Positions 47,829 through 57,327 of a stretch of 64,000 nt of DNA are shown piece after piece. The notes under the pieces were generated by a model, which was not told where the DNA came from, did not search any database, and saw nothing but the letters and a program-made list of their open reading frames with translations. The position numbers were made by a program, and so were the translations under genes. Each line of letters opens with the position of its first letter. Position 1 is the stretch's first letter. The DNA comes from Rhodoplanes tepidamans (GTDB lineage Bacteria; Pseudomonadota; Alphaproteobacteria; Rhizobiales; Xanthobacteraceae): NCBI RefSeq assembly GCF_030813915.1, contig NZ_JAUSUJ010000008.1, forward strand, positions 1 to 64,000. Direction: 5' to 3'.

Positions 47829-50678
47829 TCAGCTCAGCGCCTTGTCGACCGCCGCGGCCAGCGAGGCGAGGCCGGCCGTCACGTCGGTCTTGATGTGGAT
47901 GCGCAGCGCCCGGCGGCCGCGCTCGGCGAGCACGCCGAAGTCGCCACGCGCCTGCGCCGCCTTGACGATGCCGAAGCTGGCGCTCTGCCCCGGGATCGGC
48001 AGGTCCGGATGGTCGTCCGCCGTGATCTGCAGCACGACGCCGGTGTCCGGGCCGCCCTTGTAGGCCTGGCCGGTGGAGTGCAGGAAGCGCGGCCCGAAGC
48101 CGACGCAGGTGGCGACCTTCCGGCGGGCCCGCACGGCGAGCCGCATCGTCTGCAGCGTGCCGACATGGGCCGGGCTGCGGCACAGATAGGCGAGCAGCGC
48201 GACGTAGTCGCCGGGCTTCACCCGCGAGAAATGGGCCTTCAGCCAGCTCGCCGGATCGGCGTCGGCGCCCATGGCGCGCAGCGCCTCGGCGTTCTTCGGA
48301 TCGGTGAAGACGTCGAACGACCCGCTCGACGCCACCGGCGTCTCGGCCGGCAGCCGGCCGGCCGCCTCGAAGGCGGCGGTGAGCTCGCGGGTCTTGATCT
48401 TCGACGCCTCGACGTCGGGCTGGTCGAACGGGTTGATGCCCAGCACGGCGCCGGCGACCGCGGTGGCGATCTCGAAACGGAAGAACTCCTGGGCGATCTC
48501 GGCACGGTCGCGCAGCACGATGCGGACGATCGGGTGGCCGGCCTGCTCCAGCGCCCGGATCTCGGCGTCGTGCGGCGAGGCGGCGTCGGAGACGAGCCGC
48601 AAGTCGACGAAGACGCGGTCGCTGCCGTAGTGGGACGGCGAGGCCAGCGGCTCGCCGTCGACCGGGATGATCGCCTTGCCGTTCTTGCCGGTCGATTCGG
48701 CGACGAGCTGCTCGGTCCAGGCGCCGAAGTCGGCGAGTGCCGGCGAGGCCAGCATCGTCATCTTGTCGCGGCCGGCCCGGGCGGCGAGGCCGAGCAGCAG
48801 GCCGAGCTGGACGCCCGGATTGGCGGCCGGCGGCACGTCGGGCCCGCAGGCGTGCACCATCACGTCGGCCGAATCGAGGAACGCCGCGACGTCGATGCCG
48901 GCCGCGGCGGCGGGCACCAGCCCGAACGGCGACAGCACCGAGTAGCGGCCGCCGATGGTCGGCTCGCCGTGGAAGATCCGTCGGAAGCCGTCGCGCTGCG
49001 CCACCTTCTCCAGCGACGAGCCCGGATCCGTGACCGCGACCACGTGGCTGCCGGCCCTGTCGCCGACCGTCTGCTTCAGCCGGTCGAAGAAGTAGGCGAG
49101 CATCACGTTCGGCTCGGTGGTCGAGCCCGACTTGCTCGACACAATGATCAGCGTGGTGGCGAGCGTCACGGCCGCCTCGGTCGCCCGCACCTGCGCCGGG
49201 TCGGTGGAGTCGAGGATGCGCAGCTTCGGGAATCCCGGCTGCGGCCCGAAGGTCTCGGCCAGCACCTCGGGGCCGAGGCTCGATCCGCCCATGCCGAGCA
49301 GCAGCACGTCGGTGAAGCCGGCCGCCTTCACGTCGGCCGCGAAGGCCTGGTAGTCGGCGAGCTTCTGCCGGCCGTCGGCCGTGCTGGTCAGCCAGCCGAG
49401 CCACTTCGCCTCGTCGGCGTTCGTCCAGACGCTCGCGTCCTTCGCCCACAGGCGACGGATCGTGCCGTTCGCCCGCCACGTCTCGGCCGCGGCCGAGACC
49501 GCCTTGGCGAGGTCGGCCTCGGCCGCGATCGTCTGGCGGTTCATGCGGTCGCCCAGCACCGTGGCGCGCTTCAGCGCGACGGCGGCGAGGAGCTTGTCGG
49601 CGGCGTCGGCGAACAGCGTGACGCCCTCGGTGACGAGCTGGTCGGTGACGGCGTCGAGCGAGATGCCGATGCGGTCCAGCGTGGCGAGGGCCGCCTCCGC
49701 CTCGTCGACGCTCCGTTCGAGCGTCGCGGCGGGCGTGCCATGGTCCCGGAAGGCGTCGAGCGTCGCCGGCGGCACCGTGTTGACGGTGTCGGGGCCGATC
49801 AGCTCGTCGACATAGAGCACGTCGCTGTAGGCCTTGTTCTTGGTGCCGGTCGACGCCCACAGGAGCCGCTGCGGCCGGGCGCCCTTGGCGGCGAGCGCCT
49901 TCCACCGGTCGCCCTCGATCATCAGCTTGTAGCTGCGATAGGCGAGCTTGGCGTTGGCGATGGCGATCTCGCCGAGCAGCTCCTCGATCCGCGACTTCTC
50001 CTCGGGGTCGTTGGCGGCGGCGGCCTTCTCCGCCAGCAGCGCGTCGACCGCGGTGTCGATGCGGCTGACGAAGAAGCTCGCGACGCTCGCCACCTTCGAC
50101 ACGTCGCCGCCCCTGGCGGCGAGGTCCTCCAGCCCGGCGATGTAGGCCTCGGCGACCTCCTCGTAGACGCGGCGCGCGAACAGGAGCGTCACGTTGACGT
50201 TGATGCCCTCGCCGATCAGCGTGCGCACCGCCGGGACGCCCGGCGCCGTGCCCGGCACCTTGACCATCAGGTTCGGCCGGTCGACGTCGGCCCACAGGCG
50301 CCGCGCCTCGGCCACCGTCGCCTCGGTGTCGAGCGCCAGATAGGGCGACACCTCGAGGCTGACGAAGCCGTCGGCGCCGCCGGTCTCGTCGAAGACCGGG
50401 CGCAGCACGTCGGCCGCCTTGCGGATGTCGACGACGGCGAGGCTCTCGTAGAGGTCGATCACGCTGCGGTCGCCCTGCGCGAGGGCGGCCCGGATGGCGT
50501 CGTCGTACTCGTCCGAGCCGGCGATCGCCTTCTCGAAGATCGCCGGATTGGAGGTGACGCCGCGGATCCCGTCCTCCGCCACCAGGCGGGCGAGATCGCC
50601 CTTCTCGACGAAGCCGCGGGCGACGAAGTCGAGCCACACGGCCTGGCCCTGGGCGTGCAGCGCTTTCAGTGAAGACAT
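47829..50678 (-). CDS. tal-pgi: Bifunctional transaldolase / glucose-6-phosphate isomerase
   Basis: 949 residues. The first ~370 residues are a transaldolase: [38 protein letters not shown] and the Schiff-base region [13 protein letters not shown]. The remainder is phosphoglucose isomerase-like: [19 protein letters not shown] and [14 protein letters not shown], with a Pgi tail. This fusion is known from Bradyrhizobium and relatives, as I recall. Links fructose 6-phosphate to the pentose-phosphate route; first gene of the operon (tal-pgi, gnd, zwf, pgl, MBL). Confidence 0.95.
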   Translation of the reverse strand: MSSLKALHAQGQAVWLDFVARGFVEKGDLARLVAEDGIRGVTSNPAIFEKAIAGSDEYDDAIRAALAQGDRSVIDLYESLAVVDIRKAADVLRPVFDETGGADGFVSLEVSPYLALDTEATVAEARRLWADVDRPNLMVKVPGTAPGVPAVRTLIGEGINVNVTLLFARRVYEEVAEAYIAGLEDLAARGGDVSKVASVASFFVSRIDTAVDALLAEKAAAANDPEEKSRIEELLGEIAIANAKLAYRSYKLMIEGDRWKALAAKGARPQRLLWASTGTKNKAYSDVLYVDELIGPDTVNTVPPATLDAFRDHGTPAATLERSVDEAEAALATLDRIGISLDAVTDQLVTEGVTLFADAADKLLAAVALKRATVLGDRMNRQTIAAEADLAKAVSAAAETWRANGTIRRLWAKDASVWTNADEAKWLGWLTSTADGRQKLADYQAFAADVKAAGFTDVLLLGMGGSSLGPEVLAETFGPQPGFPKLRILDSTDPAQVRATEAAVTLATTLIIVSSKSGSTTEPNVMLAYFFDRLKQTVGDRAGSHVVAVTDPGSSLEKVAQRDGFRRIFHGEPTIGGRYSVLSPFGLVPAAAAGIDVAAFLDSADVMVHACGPDVPPAANPGVQLGLLLGLAARAGRDKMTMLASPALADFGAWTEQLVAESTGKNGKAIIPVDGEPLASPSHYGSDRVFVDLRLVSDAASPHDAEIRALEQAGHPIVRIVLRDRAEIAQEFFRFEIATAVAGAVLGINPFDQPDVEASKIKTRELTAAFEAAGRLPAETPVASSGSFDVFTDPKNAEALRAMGADADPASWLKAHFSRVKPGDYVALLAYLCRSPAHVGTLQTMRLAVRARRKVATCVGFGPRFLHSTGQAYKGGPDTGVVLQITADDHPDLPIPGQSASFGIVKAAQARGDFGVLAERGRRALRIHIKTDVTAGLASLAAAVDKALS

Positions 50679-50898
50679 AGTCCTGATCCACGGTTACGGG
50701 TGGCCGGCCGGGGAGCGCGGGCGGACCGGGGTCCGCCGGCGCCGGGCCGGCGCGGAGTCGGTTCGATCTTAGACCTTCGGGCGGAGCCCACAACGATCCC
50801 GGCGCGACGGCCGCCGTGGATCGCCGGACCGGCAGCTCGGACCGGTATCTCGGCCCTGTGGCCGGGATGCGACGGACGGGACGCGGCGGTGCGGACGA

Positions 50899-51291
50899 TC
50901 ACGGCCCGGCCAGCACCGCCTCGAGCGCCCGGGCGAGACTTTCCGAACGGAACGGCTTCTGCACGACGGGCCGGTCGGCCCAGGCGGGCGACAGGCCGTC
51001 GACCCCGTAGCCGGTGGTGAAGACGAAAGGGATGCCGCGCTCGCGCAGCCGCTCGGCGACCGGATAGACCTCGACGCCGTCGAGATTGACGTCGAGCACG
51101 GCGACGTCGGGACGGTCCTGGTCGAGCGCCGCGAAGGCGTCCTCCAGGCAGGCGACGTTGCGCACGACGTTGCAGCCGAGCTCGCGCAGCATGTCCTCGA
51201 TGAGGAACGAAATGATCGCCTCGTCCTCGACGATGAGGACGTTCAGACGATCGAGGTTCGGCAGAGACGCGTCTGCGCTTTCGTCCGACAT
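50899..51291 (-). CDS. Single-domain response regulator (PFxFTTGY type)
   Basis: 130 residues, receiver only. VEDE (21-24), phospho-acceptor Asp67 (VLDVNL), Lys112 in VQKPF. The loop PFVFTTGY (88-95) differs from the PFxFATG[G/Y] motif by one Ala-to-Thr change. Its ATG shares one base with the TGA of the HWE kinase gene (TGATG), so kinase and receiver are translationally coupled and probably a cognate pair. Clearly similar to the receiver at 368-754. Confidence 0.9.
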   Translation of the reverse strand: MSDESADASLPNLDRLNVLIVEDEAIISFLIEDMLRELGCNVVRNVACLEDAFAALDQDRPDVAVLDVNLDGVEVYPVAERLRERGIPFVFTTGYGVDGLSPAWADRPVVQKPFRSESLARALEAVLAGP

Positions 51292-52343
51292 CAGCCCGGC
51301 GTCGACGACAATGGAATGTCCATTGTACATCGCAGCCCGGCGGAAGCCCAGTCAAGCACGGCGGTCCCGTGCAGCTGCCGGGCGAGCCCGTGGCGGACCA
51401 GCCGGCAGCCGAAGCCGGCATGCTCCGGCGCCGTCACGGGGGGCCCGCCCTGCTCCTCCCAGACCACCCGCACGGTCGGCACCTCGCCGCGGTCCTCGAC
51501 CGTCCAGGTCACGGCCACCTGGCCGGCGGGAACCGAGAGCGCGCCGTATTTCGCAGCGTTGGCGGCGAGCTCGTGGAACACCAGCGAGAGCGTGAGCGAC
51601 GCCTGGGCGCCGAGCCGGATGGTGTCGCCACCGACCCGGAGCCGGTCGGGGCGGCCGCCGCAGCTCGGTTCCACGGCGCTCTCGATGATGGTCGCGAGGT
51701 CGATCGGTTCCCACCGGCCGCGGGTGAGCTGGTCGTGCGCCCGGCTGAGCGCGACGAGCCGGCCCTCGAAATCCTCCTGCACCTGGCGCGAGAGGCCGCA
51801 TTTGCGGATGGTGTGATCGGCGAAGGACTGGACGGTGGCCAGCGTGTTCTTGACGCGGTGGTTGAGCTCGTTGAGCAGCGTGCGCTGCTGGTGGTCGGCG
51901 CGCTTGCGTTCGGTGATGTCCTGGAAGCAGCCGACCGCCCCCAGCACGGCGCCGTCGTCGCCGGTGATCGGCTCGATGTTGGCGAGCACGATGGCGCGGC
52001 CGCCGTCGGAGCGCTCCAGCACGATCTCGCGGTCGCGCACCGGCTGGCCGGTCCGCATGAACTGGCCGACCGGCGTGTCGACGAGGCCGAGATGGTGGCG
52101 GGCCGGATCGGTGTCGCGGACCGGGCGCGGCGGCCAGACGGCCGGCGCGTCGTCGGCGACACGCGGCGAGCGGCCCCACATCTCGGCCGCCCGCCGGTTG
52201 CAGTGAACGATCACGCCGGCGACGTCGCAGAGATAGGCCGCGACCGGCAGCGCGTCGAGCATCTCCTTCCAGGAATTCAACTTTCCGGACGCGATACAGG
52301 TCGTGCCGCCGCCGGCGGCGGCGGACGTCAAAGCGGCATCCAT
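51291..52343 (-). CDS. PAS-HWE sensor histidine kinase
   Basis: 350 residues. N-terminal PAS domain (about 25-145, LDALPVAAYLCDVAGVIVHCNRRAAEMWG; ends GAVGCFQDITERK) followed by an HWE-type kinase: phospho-acceptor His162 in LLNELNHRVKNTLATVQS, N-box FHELAANAAKYGAL, and a WEE signature near residue 300. No membrane helix, so a cytosolic sensor. The PAS has no recognised flavin Cys motif; signal unknown. The start at 52343 follows GAAGGTCA. Confidence 0.92.
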   Translation of the reverse strand: MDAALTSAAAGGGTTCIASGKLNSWKEMLDALPVAAYLCDVAGVIVHCNRRAAEMWGRSPRVADDAPAVWPPRPVRDTDPARHHLGLVDTPVGQFMRTGQPVRDREIVLERSDGGRAIVLANIEPITGDDGAVLGAVGCFQDITERKRADHQQRTLLNELNHRVKNTLATVQSFADHTIRKCGLSRQVQEDFEGRLVALSRAHDQLTRGRWEPIDLATIIESAVEPSCGGRPDRLRVGGDTIRLGAQASLTLSLVFHELAANAAKYGALSVPAGQVAVTWTVEDRGEVPTVRVVWEEQGGPPVTAPEHAGFGCRLVRHGLARQLHGTAVLDWASAGLRCTMDIPLSSTPG

Positions 52344-52452
52344 GGGGTGACCTTCACGGGGGCGCAATCCTGGCGAAAATGCGATCGCGCTCCCAACGCG
52401 CCACGCGGCGAATGGTTCCACCCACCGAGACACCGCTCCACGCGGACTAGTC

Positions 52453-53076
52453 TCATTCGGCGGGAACGATGCGCGGGCCGGCCGGGCGCTCCGAGGGCGG
52501 CGCGCCGAGATCGCCGTCGGCCTCGCGGCCGATCTCGCTGCGCCACGGCCGCCACCATTCGAGCCCGACCAGCACGGCCGCCAGCACGGCCGCCAGCGCC
52601 AGCGCGCCCGACCAGTAGGGAATGCCGAGCAGGTCCGAGAAGGTGATCTTGCCCTGCCCCTGCCCCAGGAAGGTCGTCTTCAGCCACGGCTCGGCATAGG
52701 AGAACGCCACCGCGCCGGCGAGACCGCCGATCAGCGTGAAGATGGCGTCGCGATAGCCGGCGCCGATCTGGGCCAGCGTCGTGCCCGGGCAGGCGCCGGC
52801 GAGGGCGATGCCGGTGCCCAGGATCAGGCCGCCGACCACGTCGGCCGCGTAGAGCGCCGCCTTGGGCTGCAGCTTGACGATGCCGAGGCCGTTGAGGACC
52901 GCCAGCACCACGGCACCGGTGGCGACCGCGGTGAGGAACATCTTGAGCATGATGAAGGTGCGCATCTGCATCTGCCCGACGATGATGCCGGGCTCGAACA
53001 CCCGGCCCTTCTCGAGCAGGAAGCCGAACACGATGCCCATGGCGAGACCGACCGGGACGGCGACGAACAGCGACAT
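52453..53076 (-). CDS. YeeE/YedE sulfur-transport protein, second half-protein
   Basis: 207 residues. YeeE/YedE-fold membrane protein with about five helices; the conserved substrate loop is GACPGTTLAQIG with the key Cys. Members import thiosulfate or related sulfur compounds. The C-terminal ~35 residues are hydrophilic and unconserved. It lies 33 bases downstream of the other half-protein, matching two-gene YeeE/YedE pairs found in sulfur operons. No PDO, Blh or ArsR gene is adjacent. Confidence 0.88.
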   Translation of the reverse strand: MSLFVAVPVGLAMGIVFGFLLEKGRVFEPGIIVGQMQMRTFIMLKMFLTAVATGAVVLAVLNGLGIVKLQPKAALYAADVVGGLILGTGIALAGACPGTTLAQIGAGYRDAIFTLIGGLAGAVAFSYAEPWLKTTFLGQGQGKITFSDLLGIPYWSGALALAAVLAAVLVGLEWWRPWRSEIGREADGDLGAPPSERPAGPRIVPAE

Positions 53077-53109
53077 GGCGAACTCCTTCTCTCGGATCGT
53101 CCGGACGGA

Positions 53110-53631
53110 TCAGATGCGGCGCATCAGCAGCATCGCGGTGGCGATGCCGCCGACGAACATGGCGGCGACCGCCACGGTGGAGCCGACGCCGAGCTGGGCG
53201 ACGCCGGAGAGCCCGTGGCCCGAGGTGCAGCCGTCGGCGAGCCGGGCGCCGAACAGCATCAGGAAGCCCGCCACGAAGGCGACGGCGTAGCGCACGCTGC
53301 GCGAGGACGTGCCGAGCGCCCGCGCCCAGATCGGCGACACGCTGCGGCGCAGCGAGCCGGACAGGAGGGCCGACAGGAAGGCGCCGATGGCGACGCCGAC
53401 GACGAGCGCGACCTGCCACCAGTTCTTGGCCGTCGCGGTGACGTGCTTGGCGACGTAGTCGATCGTCAGGATCGACGGGTCGATCCAGCCGGCGATCGTG
53501 CCGCCGACCGTGACGAAGGAGGACGAGGCGCCGAGCGCCGTGTCGATCAGCAGGAAGGCCGGGATCTGCAGGAGGCCGATGAGCACTCCGGCGACATAGG
53601 GCGACCAGGCGCGGTCGGTGAGCGAGATCAT
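53110..53631 (-). CDS. YeeE/YedE sulfur-transport protein, first half-protein
   Basis: 173 residues, membrane protein with the conserved Cys-containing loop GARLADGCTSGHGLSGVAQL. It forms the partner of the downstream half-protein. The start MISLTDRAWSPYVAG at 53631 is preceded by GGAGGCGTTC. About 60 bases upstream is a TTCG-N6-CGAA dyad resembling operators of sulfide-responsive ArsR-type repressors. Confidence 0.88.
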   Translation of the reverse strand: MISLTDRAWSPYVAGVLIGLLQIPAFLLIDTALGASSSFVTVGGTIAGWIDPSILTIDYVAKHVTATAKNWWQVALVVGVAIGAFLSALLSGSLRRSVSPIWARALGTSSRSVRYAVAFVAGFLMLFGARLADGCTSGHGLSGVAQLGVGSTVAVAAMFVGGIATAMLLMRRI

Positions 53632-53687
53632 GAACGCCTCCGGGGGAGCCAAGGCGCAGGCCGTGCGCCGCCCGGACACTTTGTCAT

Positions 53688-53703
53688 ATTCGCATTTACG
53701 AAA
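53688..53703. promoter_or_regulatory. Candidate BigR/SqrR-type operator upstream of the YeeE pair
   Basis: ATTC-N8-GAAA (53688-53703), with a perfect inner dyad TTCG - CATTTA - CGAA. The SqrR/BigR group of persulfide-sensing ArsR-family repressors recognises ATTC-N8-GAAT, as I recall, so one base differs. The site is in an AT-rich patch about 57 bases upstream of the start codon, a sensible position for repression of sulfur transport genes. Confidence 0.45.
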
Positions 53704-53770
53704 TCAATAGCCCGCCGCGCCGGGGCCGATCGCGGGACGGCGGCCGGCGGCCCACCGGCCGCGCTGCCCG

Positions 53771-53986
53771 TCAGGGCGACGGCGGCAGCCGGACGCCGAG
53801 GCTGCGGTCGAGACCGTCGGTCGGCGAGCGGCCGAGGCGCAGATGCGCGCCGGCGGCGTCGCGGGTCTCGGTCGAGACGCGCAGGCGCCCGACCGCGAGC
53901 GTGACACGCGCCACCGTCGCACCCTCGATGCCCTCCCCGGTCTCGGCCGAATCCATTCTGGAATCGCGCATCGTCGAACCGCGCAT
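53771..53986 (-). CDS. Small hypothetical protein
   Basis: 71 residues, not recognised. It begins at an ATG with GGGGAG 6 bases upstream, the ideal spacing, which is why I list it. The sequence is hydrophilic (VARVTLAVGRLRVSTETRDAA in the middle) with no signal peptide, membrane helix or Cys motif. It could be a small gene or a chance frame; codon use is compatible with coding, but all frames are open here because GC is high. Confidence 0.35.
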   Translation of the reverse strand: MRGSTMRDSRMDSAETGEGIEGATVARVTLAVGRLRVSTETRDAAGAHLRLGRSPTDGLDRSLGVRLPPSP

Positions 53987-54266
53987 GATCATCTCCCCAC
54001 GCGCGCATGAGCATGCGCGCGCCCCACCGTCGCAGATTGTCCGGGAGCCGGCGCGGGCAACGCCTCACAACGTCTCGACACGCCCGAGGACCGGCAGCGA
54101 CCACGTTACCGGGTCGTCAATGGTTCGTTAATCCGTTCGAACGCGATTCGTAAGACCACGCAACGCGATTGCATGATCGATCATCACGCGCCGCAACGGT
54201 CGTGGTCGCGAACGCAGGTCGCGGCGATCGCCGCCGCGCCTGCCCGGACCCCGGCGGCCGTCCGCT
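53987..54266. other. AT-richer intergenic stretch with palindrome
   Basis: The right part of a 635-base gap between the YeeE pair and the pseudouridine synthase (53632-54266), which has no confident gene except the small candidate at 53771. About 54100-54190 is unusually AT-rich and contains the perfect 12-bp palindrome ATGATCGATCAT (54173-54184), similar in form to the palindrome at the GntR gene. It probably holds a promoter, but I cannot assign -35/-10 elements. Confidence 0.4.
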
Positions 54267-55859
54267 TCAGTCCTCGTCCGGGGCGTCCTCGATCGGATCG
54301 TAGCGGGTCGCGTCGAAGCCCAGCAGATTGAAGGATTGCAGCATGTGCTGGGGCAGCGGCGCGGTGACGTCGATGACCCCCTGGCGCGGATGCGGGATCA
54401 CCAGGCGGCGCGCCATCAGGTGCAGCCGGTTCTGAATTCCGCCCGGCAGCTGCCAGTTCTCGATCGAGAAGTATTTCGGATCGCCGACGATCGGATGACC
54501 GATATGCGCCATGTGGGCGCGCAGCTGATGGGTGCGCCCGGTGACCGGCTTGAGCGACAGCCAGGCGAGCTGGTGGGCCGCCGTCTCGACCACGGCGTAG
54601 TAGGTGACGGCGTGAGTCGCGCCCTCCTCGCCGTGCTTGGCGATCCGCATGTAGCTCTCGTCCTCGCGCTCCTCCTTGGCCAGGAAGGTCGAGATGCGCC
54701 CCTGCCGCGGCTTCGGCACGCCGGCGACCAGCGCCCAGTAGACCTTGCGGGCCTCGCGCGACCGGAAGCTCTTGGCGAGCGTCGAGGCGGCGAAGCGGGT
54801 CTTGGCGATCAGCAGGCAGCCGGCCGTGTCCTTGTCGAGGCGGTGGACGAGCCGCGGCCGCTGGCCCTTGGCGTCGCGCAGGGCGTCCAGCATCCCGTCG
54901 ACATGGCGCGTGGTGCCCGAGCCGCCCTGCACGGCGAGCCCGAACGGCTTGTCGAGGACCATCACGTCGGCGTCCTCGAACAGCGTGATGGACTTCAGGA
55001 ACGCCCGCGTCTTCTCCTCGGCTTCGGAGCCGCCGGCGGTCTTCGGCGCGTCGAGCCGCAGCGGCGGCACCCGCACCGCCTGCCCGGCCTCGAGCCGGTC
55101 CTTGGTGTCGACCCGCTTGCCGTTCACCCGCACCTCGCCCTTGCGGACGATGCGCTGGATGTGACTGAAGGACAGGCCCGGGAAGCGCGCCTCGAAGAAG
55201 CGGTCGACCCGCATGCCGTTCTCGTCGTCCGTCACCGTGACGGTCTGGACGGCGGTCGGCGGCGGCGCGGCCGTGTCGGCCTCGACCTCGGGCTCGCGCC
55301 CGGGTGCCGCGGCGGCGCGCGGCCGCGCGCGGTCGCTGCCGGCGCGGTCCGGCCGCGCCGGTCCGGGCCGCGGACGGTCTCCGCGGGCCTGCGCGCCGCG
55401 GGCCCGGTCCTCACGAACCGGAGCCTCCCGGGCCGACTCGTCACCGATCGGCTCGTCGCCCTCGACGAGGCGGCGCTGCTTGCCGGTCTTGACGAAGCGC
55501 CGGTCGGGCGCCCGCTCGTCCTTGTTGCGGCCGGTGCGCGGACGGTCGTCGCGGCGGAACTGGCCGTAGACGCGGCCGCCCTGCGCCTCGTCGCGATCCC
55601 GGCGCGGCCCGCGGCCCGGCTCGCCCGTCGCCCGCTTGCCGCCGAACCCCGCTCCGCCGGGCCGCTTCGCCCCGCGGGCGCCCTTCGGCTTGTCGCCCGG
55701 CGCCCCGGCGAACTTGCCGCCGGAGACCTTTCCCGGGCCGCCTGCGCGGCCACGTCCCGGCTCGGCGCGGCCGGGCCGGCCGGCACGGTCGTGATCGCGC
55801 GGGCCGGAGATCCGTCGTCCGCCGCCGGGCTGCCGCGGCCCACCGCTTCCTCGTGCCAT
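54267..55859 (-). CDS. RluC/RluD-family 23S rRNA pseudouridine synthase with long basic N-terminus
   Basis: 530 residues. The last ~310 are a complete enzyme: S4 RNA-binding domain (about 214-275, RVDRFFEARFPGLSFSHIQRIV) and the catalytic domain with Asp ~343 in RLVHRLDKDTAG, plus GRTHQLRAHMAHIGHPIVGD. The first ~200 residues are Gly/Arg/Pro/Asp-rich, lack hydrophobic residues and are probably disordered; similar but usually shorter extensions occur in related enzymes. Which uridines it modifies cannot be deduced. Neighbours degQ and rarA are its usual company. Confidence 0.92.
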   Translation of the reverse strand: MARGSGGPRQPGGGRRISGPRDHDRAGRPGRAEPGRGRAGGPGKVSGGKFAGAPGDKPKGARGAKRPGGAGFGGKRATGEPGRGPRRDRDEAQGGRVYGQFRRDDRPRTGRNKDERAPDRRFVKTGKQRRLVEGDEPIGDESAREAPVREDRARGAQARGDRPRPGPARPDRAGSDRARPRAAAAPGREPEVEADTAAPPPTAVQTVTVTDDENGMRVDRFFEARFPGLSFSHIQRIVRKGEVRVNGKRVDTKDRLEAGQAVRVPPLRLDAPKTAGGSEAEEKTRAFLKSITLFEDADVMVLDKPFGLAVQGGSGTTRHVDGMLDALRDAKGQRPRLVHRLDKDTAGCLLIAKTRFAASTLAKSFRSREARKVYWALVAGVPKPRQGRISTFLAKEEREDESYMRIAKHGEEGATHAVTYYAVVETAAHQLAWLSLKPVTGRTHQLRAHMAHIGHPIVGDPKYFSIENWQLPGGIQNRLHLMARRLVIPHPRQGVIDVTAPLPQHMLQSFNLLGFDATRYDPIEDAPDED

Positions 55860-56109
55860 GTTCTACCTCGGATCGGGTGAATGCGGGGACGCGAGCGGCG
55901 CCGCCCGGACAACCTCGCGACCGCTCGGGCCGGACCGATGCCGAGACCCGAGGCGACGATGCCTTGCTGTTGGACGCTGGTGTCGCGAATTTCCGCGCCG
56001 TGAGCAAGCGCCGGAATATCCGACCGACCGCCGGCGCCGGACCGGCGCAGGCCGCCCGGGCCGGCACAGCCCCTCGTCTCGTCGGCCCGCCGGCGCTAAG
56101 ATCGCCACG

Positions 56110-57327
56110 ATGCGCCCCCGTATCCTCCCGGTCGCGACCCTCGACATCCCCCGGGCGCGGCGCCTCTGGCTCGCCGCCCAGCGCCTCGACCGCCGAACCC
56201 CGTTCGGCGGCGACGCCGCGGCGACGCGCCTCGCCGTCGAGCATCTCGGCTATGTGCAGATCGACACGATCAACGTGATCGAGCGCTGCCATCATCACAT
56301 CCTCTACACCCGCATCCCGGACTACCGGCGCGCCCACCTGCAGCAGGCGCAGAGCGTCGACAGGAGCGTGTTCGAGTACTGGACGCACGCGCTGTCCTAC
56401 GTCCCGACCCGCGACATGCGGTTCTTCACCGCCGCGATGAAGCGGCATCGGGCGTCGCCGGGCGGATGGTTCGGCAGCGCGACCCCGCAGGACATCCGCA
56501 GGATCCTCGCCCGGCTGCGCAGCGAGGGGCCGCTGACGATCCGCGACATCGACGACGACGTGCTGGTGGACAAGATCCATCCGTGGGCGAGCCGCAAGCC
56601 GTCCAAGCGCGCGCTGCAGATCGCCTTCTATTCCGGCCTGGTGACCATCGCGGCCCGCACCGGGATGCTGAAGACCTACGAGCTGATGGACCGCCATTTC
56701 GGCCGGGACCGGCTGCCGCGCCCCGCCTCGGAGCGGGACACGCTCGCCTACCGGCTCGACCGCGCCCTGCGCACGCAAGGTGTCGTCAGCCTCGATTCGG
56801 TGTGCCATCTCGACGCCGCGAGCAAGCCGGCGGTGCGGCGCCTGATCGAGACGCGTCTGCGCCGGAAGGAGCTGGTGCCGGTCGTGCTCGCCGGCGCCGA
56901 AAAGGTCGAGCACTGGGCCCGCCCCGACACGCTCGAAGCCGCGCCGGACGGGGCCGAGCCGACCGTGCACCTGCTGTCGCCGTTCGATCCGCTGGTGATC
57001 CAGCGCCGGCGGCTGACGCTGTTCTTCGGCTACGAGCACCGGTTCGAGGCCTACGTGCCGAAGGAGAAGCGCGTGCTCGGCTACTTCGCGCTGCCGGTGC
57101 TGGTCGACGACGCCGTGGTCGCCGCGATCGACCTCAAGACCGACCGGCAGGCCGGCAGGCTCCTGGTGCAGCGATGGACCTGGGTCGGTCGCGGCACGGC
57201 GCGGGCGCACAAGCGCCGGATCGAGGAGGAGCTGCACCGGTTCGAGCGCTTCCAGCTCGCCCGCGAGGAGCCGGAGGTCAGCCCCGCTCCTTCCGTAGCT
57301 TCGCCCACCACTCCAGGCGCTTCCTGA
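56110..57327 (+). CDS. YcaQ-family winged-helix DNA glycosylase (AlkX-like)
   Basis: 405 residues. HTH_42/YcaQ family, whose members unhook interstrand crosslinks and remove bulky alkyl lesions. The catalytic motif VQIDTIN gives Q-phi-D (Gln50, Asp52), the form described for E. coli YcaQ/AlkX; AlkZ of antibiotic producers has Q-phi-Q. Further family features are HHxLYxR (HHHILYTR) and LLSPFDPLVIQRRR. The 3' end overlaps the convergent rarA by 50 bases, so transcripts of the two genes are antisense at their ends. Start ATG at 56110. Confidence 0.88.
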   Translation: MRPRILPVATLDIPRARRLWLAAQRLDRRTPFGGDAAATRLAVEHLGYVQIDTINVIERCHHHILYTRIPDYRRAHLQQAQSVDRSVFEYWTHALSYVPTRDMRFFTAAMKRHRASPGGWFGSATPQDIRRILARLRSEGPLTIRDIDDDVLVDKIHPWASRKPSKRALQIAFYSGLVTIAARTGMLKTYELMDRHFGRDRLPRPASERDTLAYRLDRALRTQGVVSLDSVCHLDAASKPAVRRLIETRLRRKELVPVVLAGAEKVEHWARPDTLEAAPDGAEPTVHLLSPFDPLVIQRRRLTLFFGYEHRFEAYVPKEKRVLGYFALPVLVDDAVVAAIDLKTDRQAGRLLVQRWTWVGRGTARAHKRRIEEELHRFERFQLAREEPEVSPAPSVASPTTPGAS

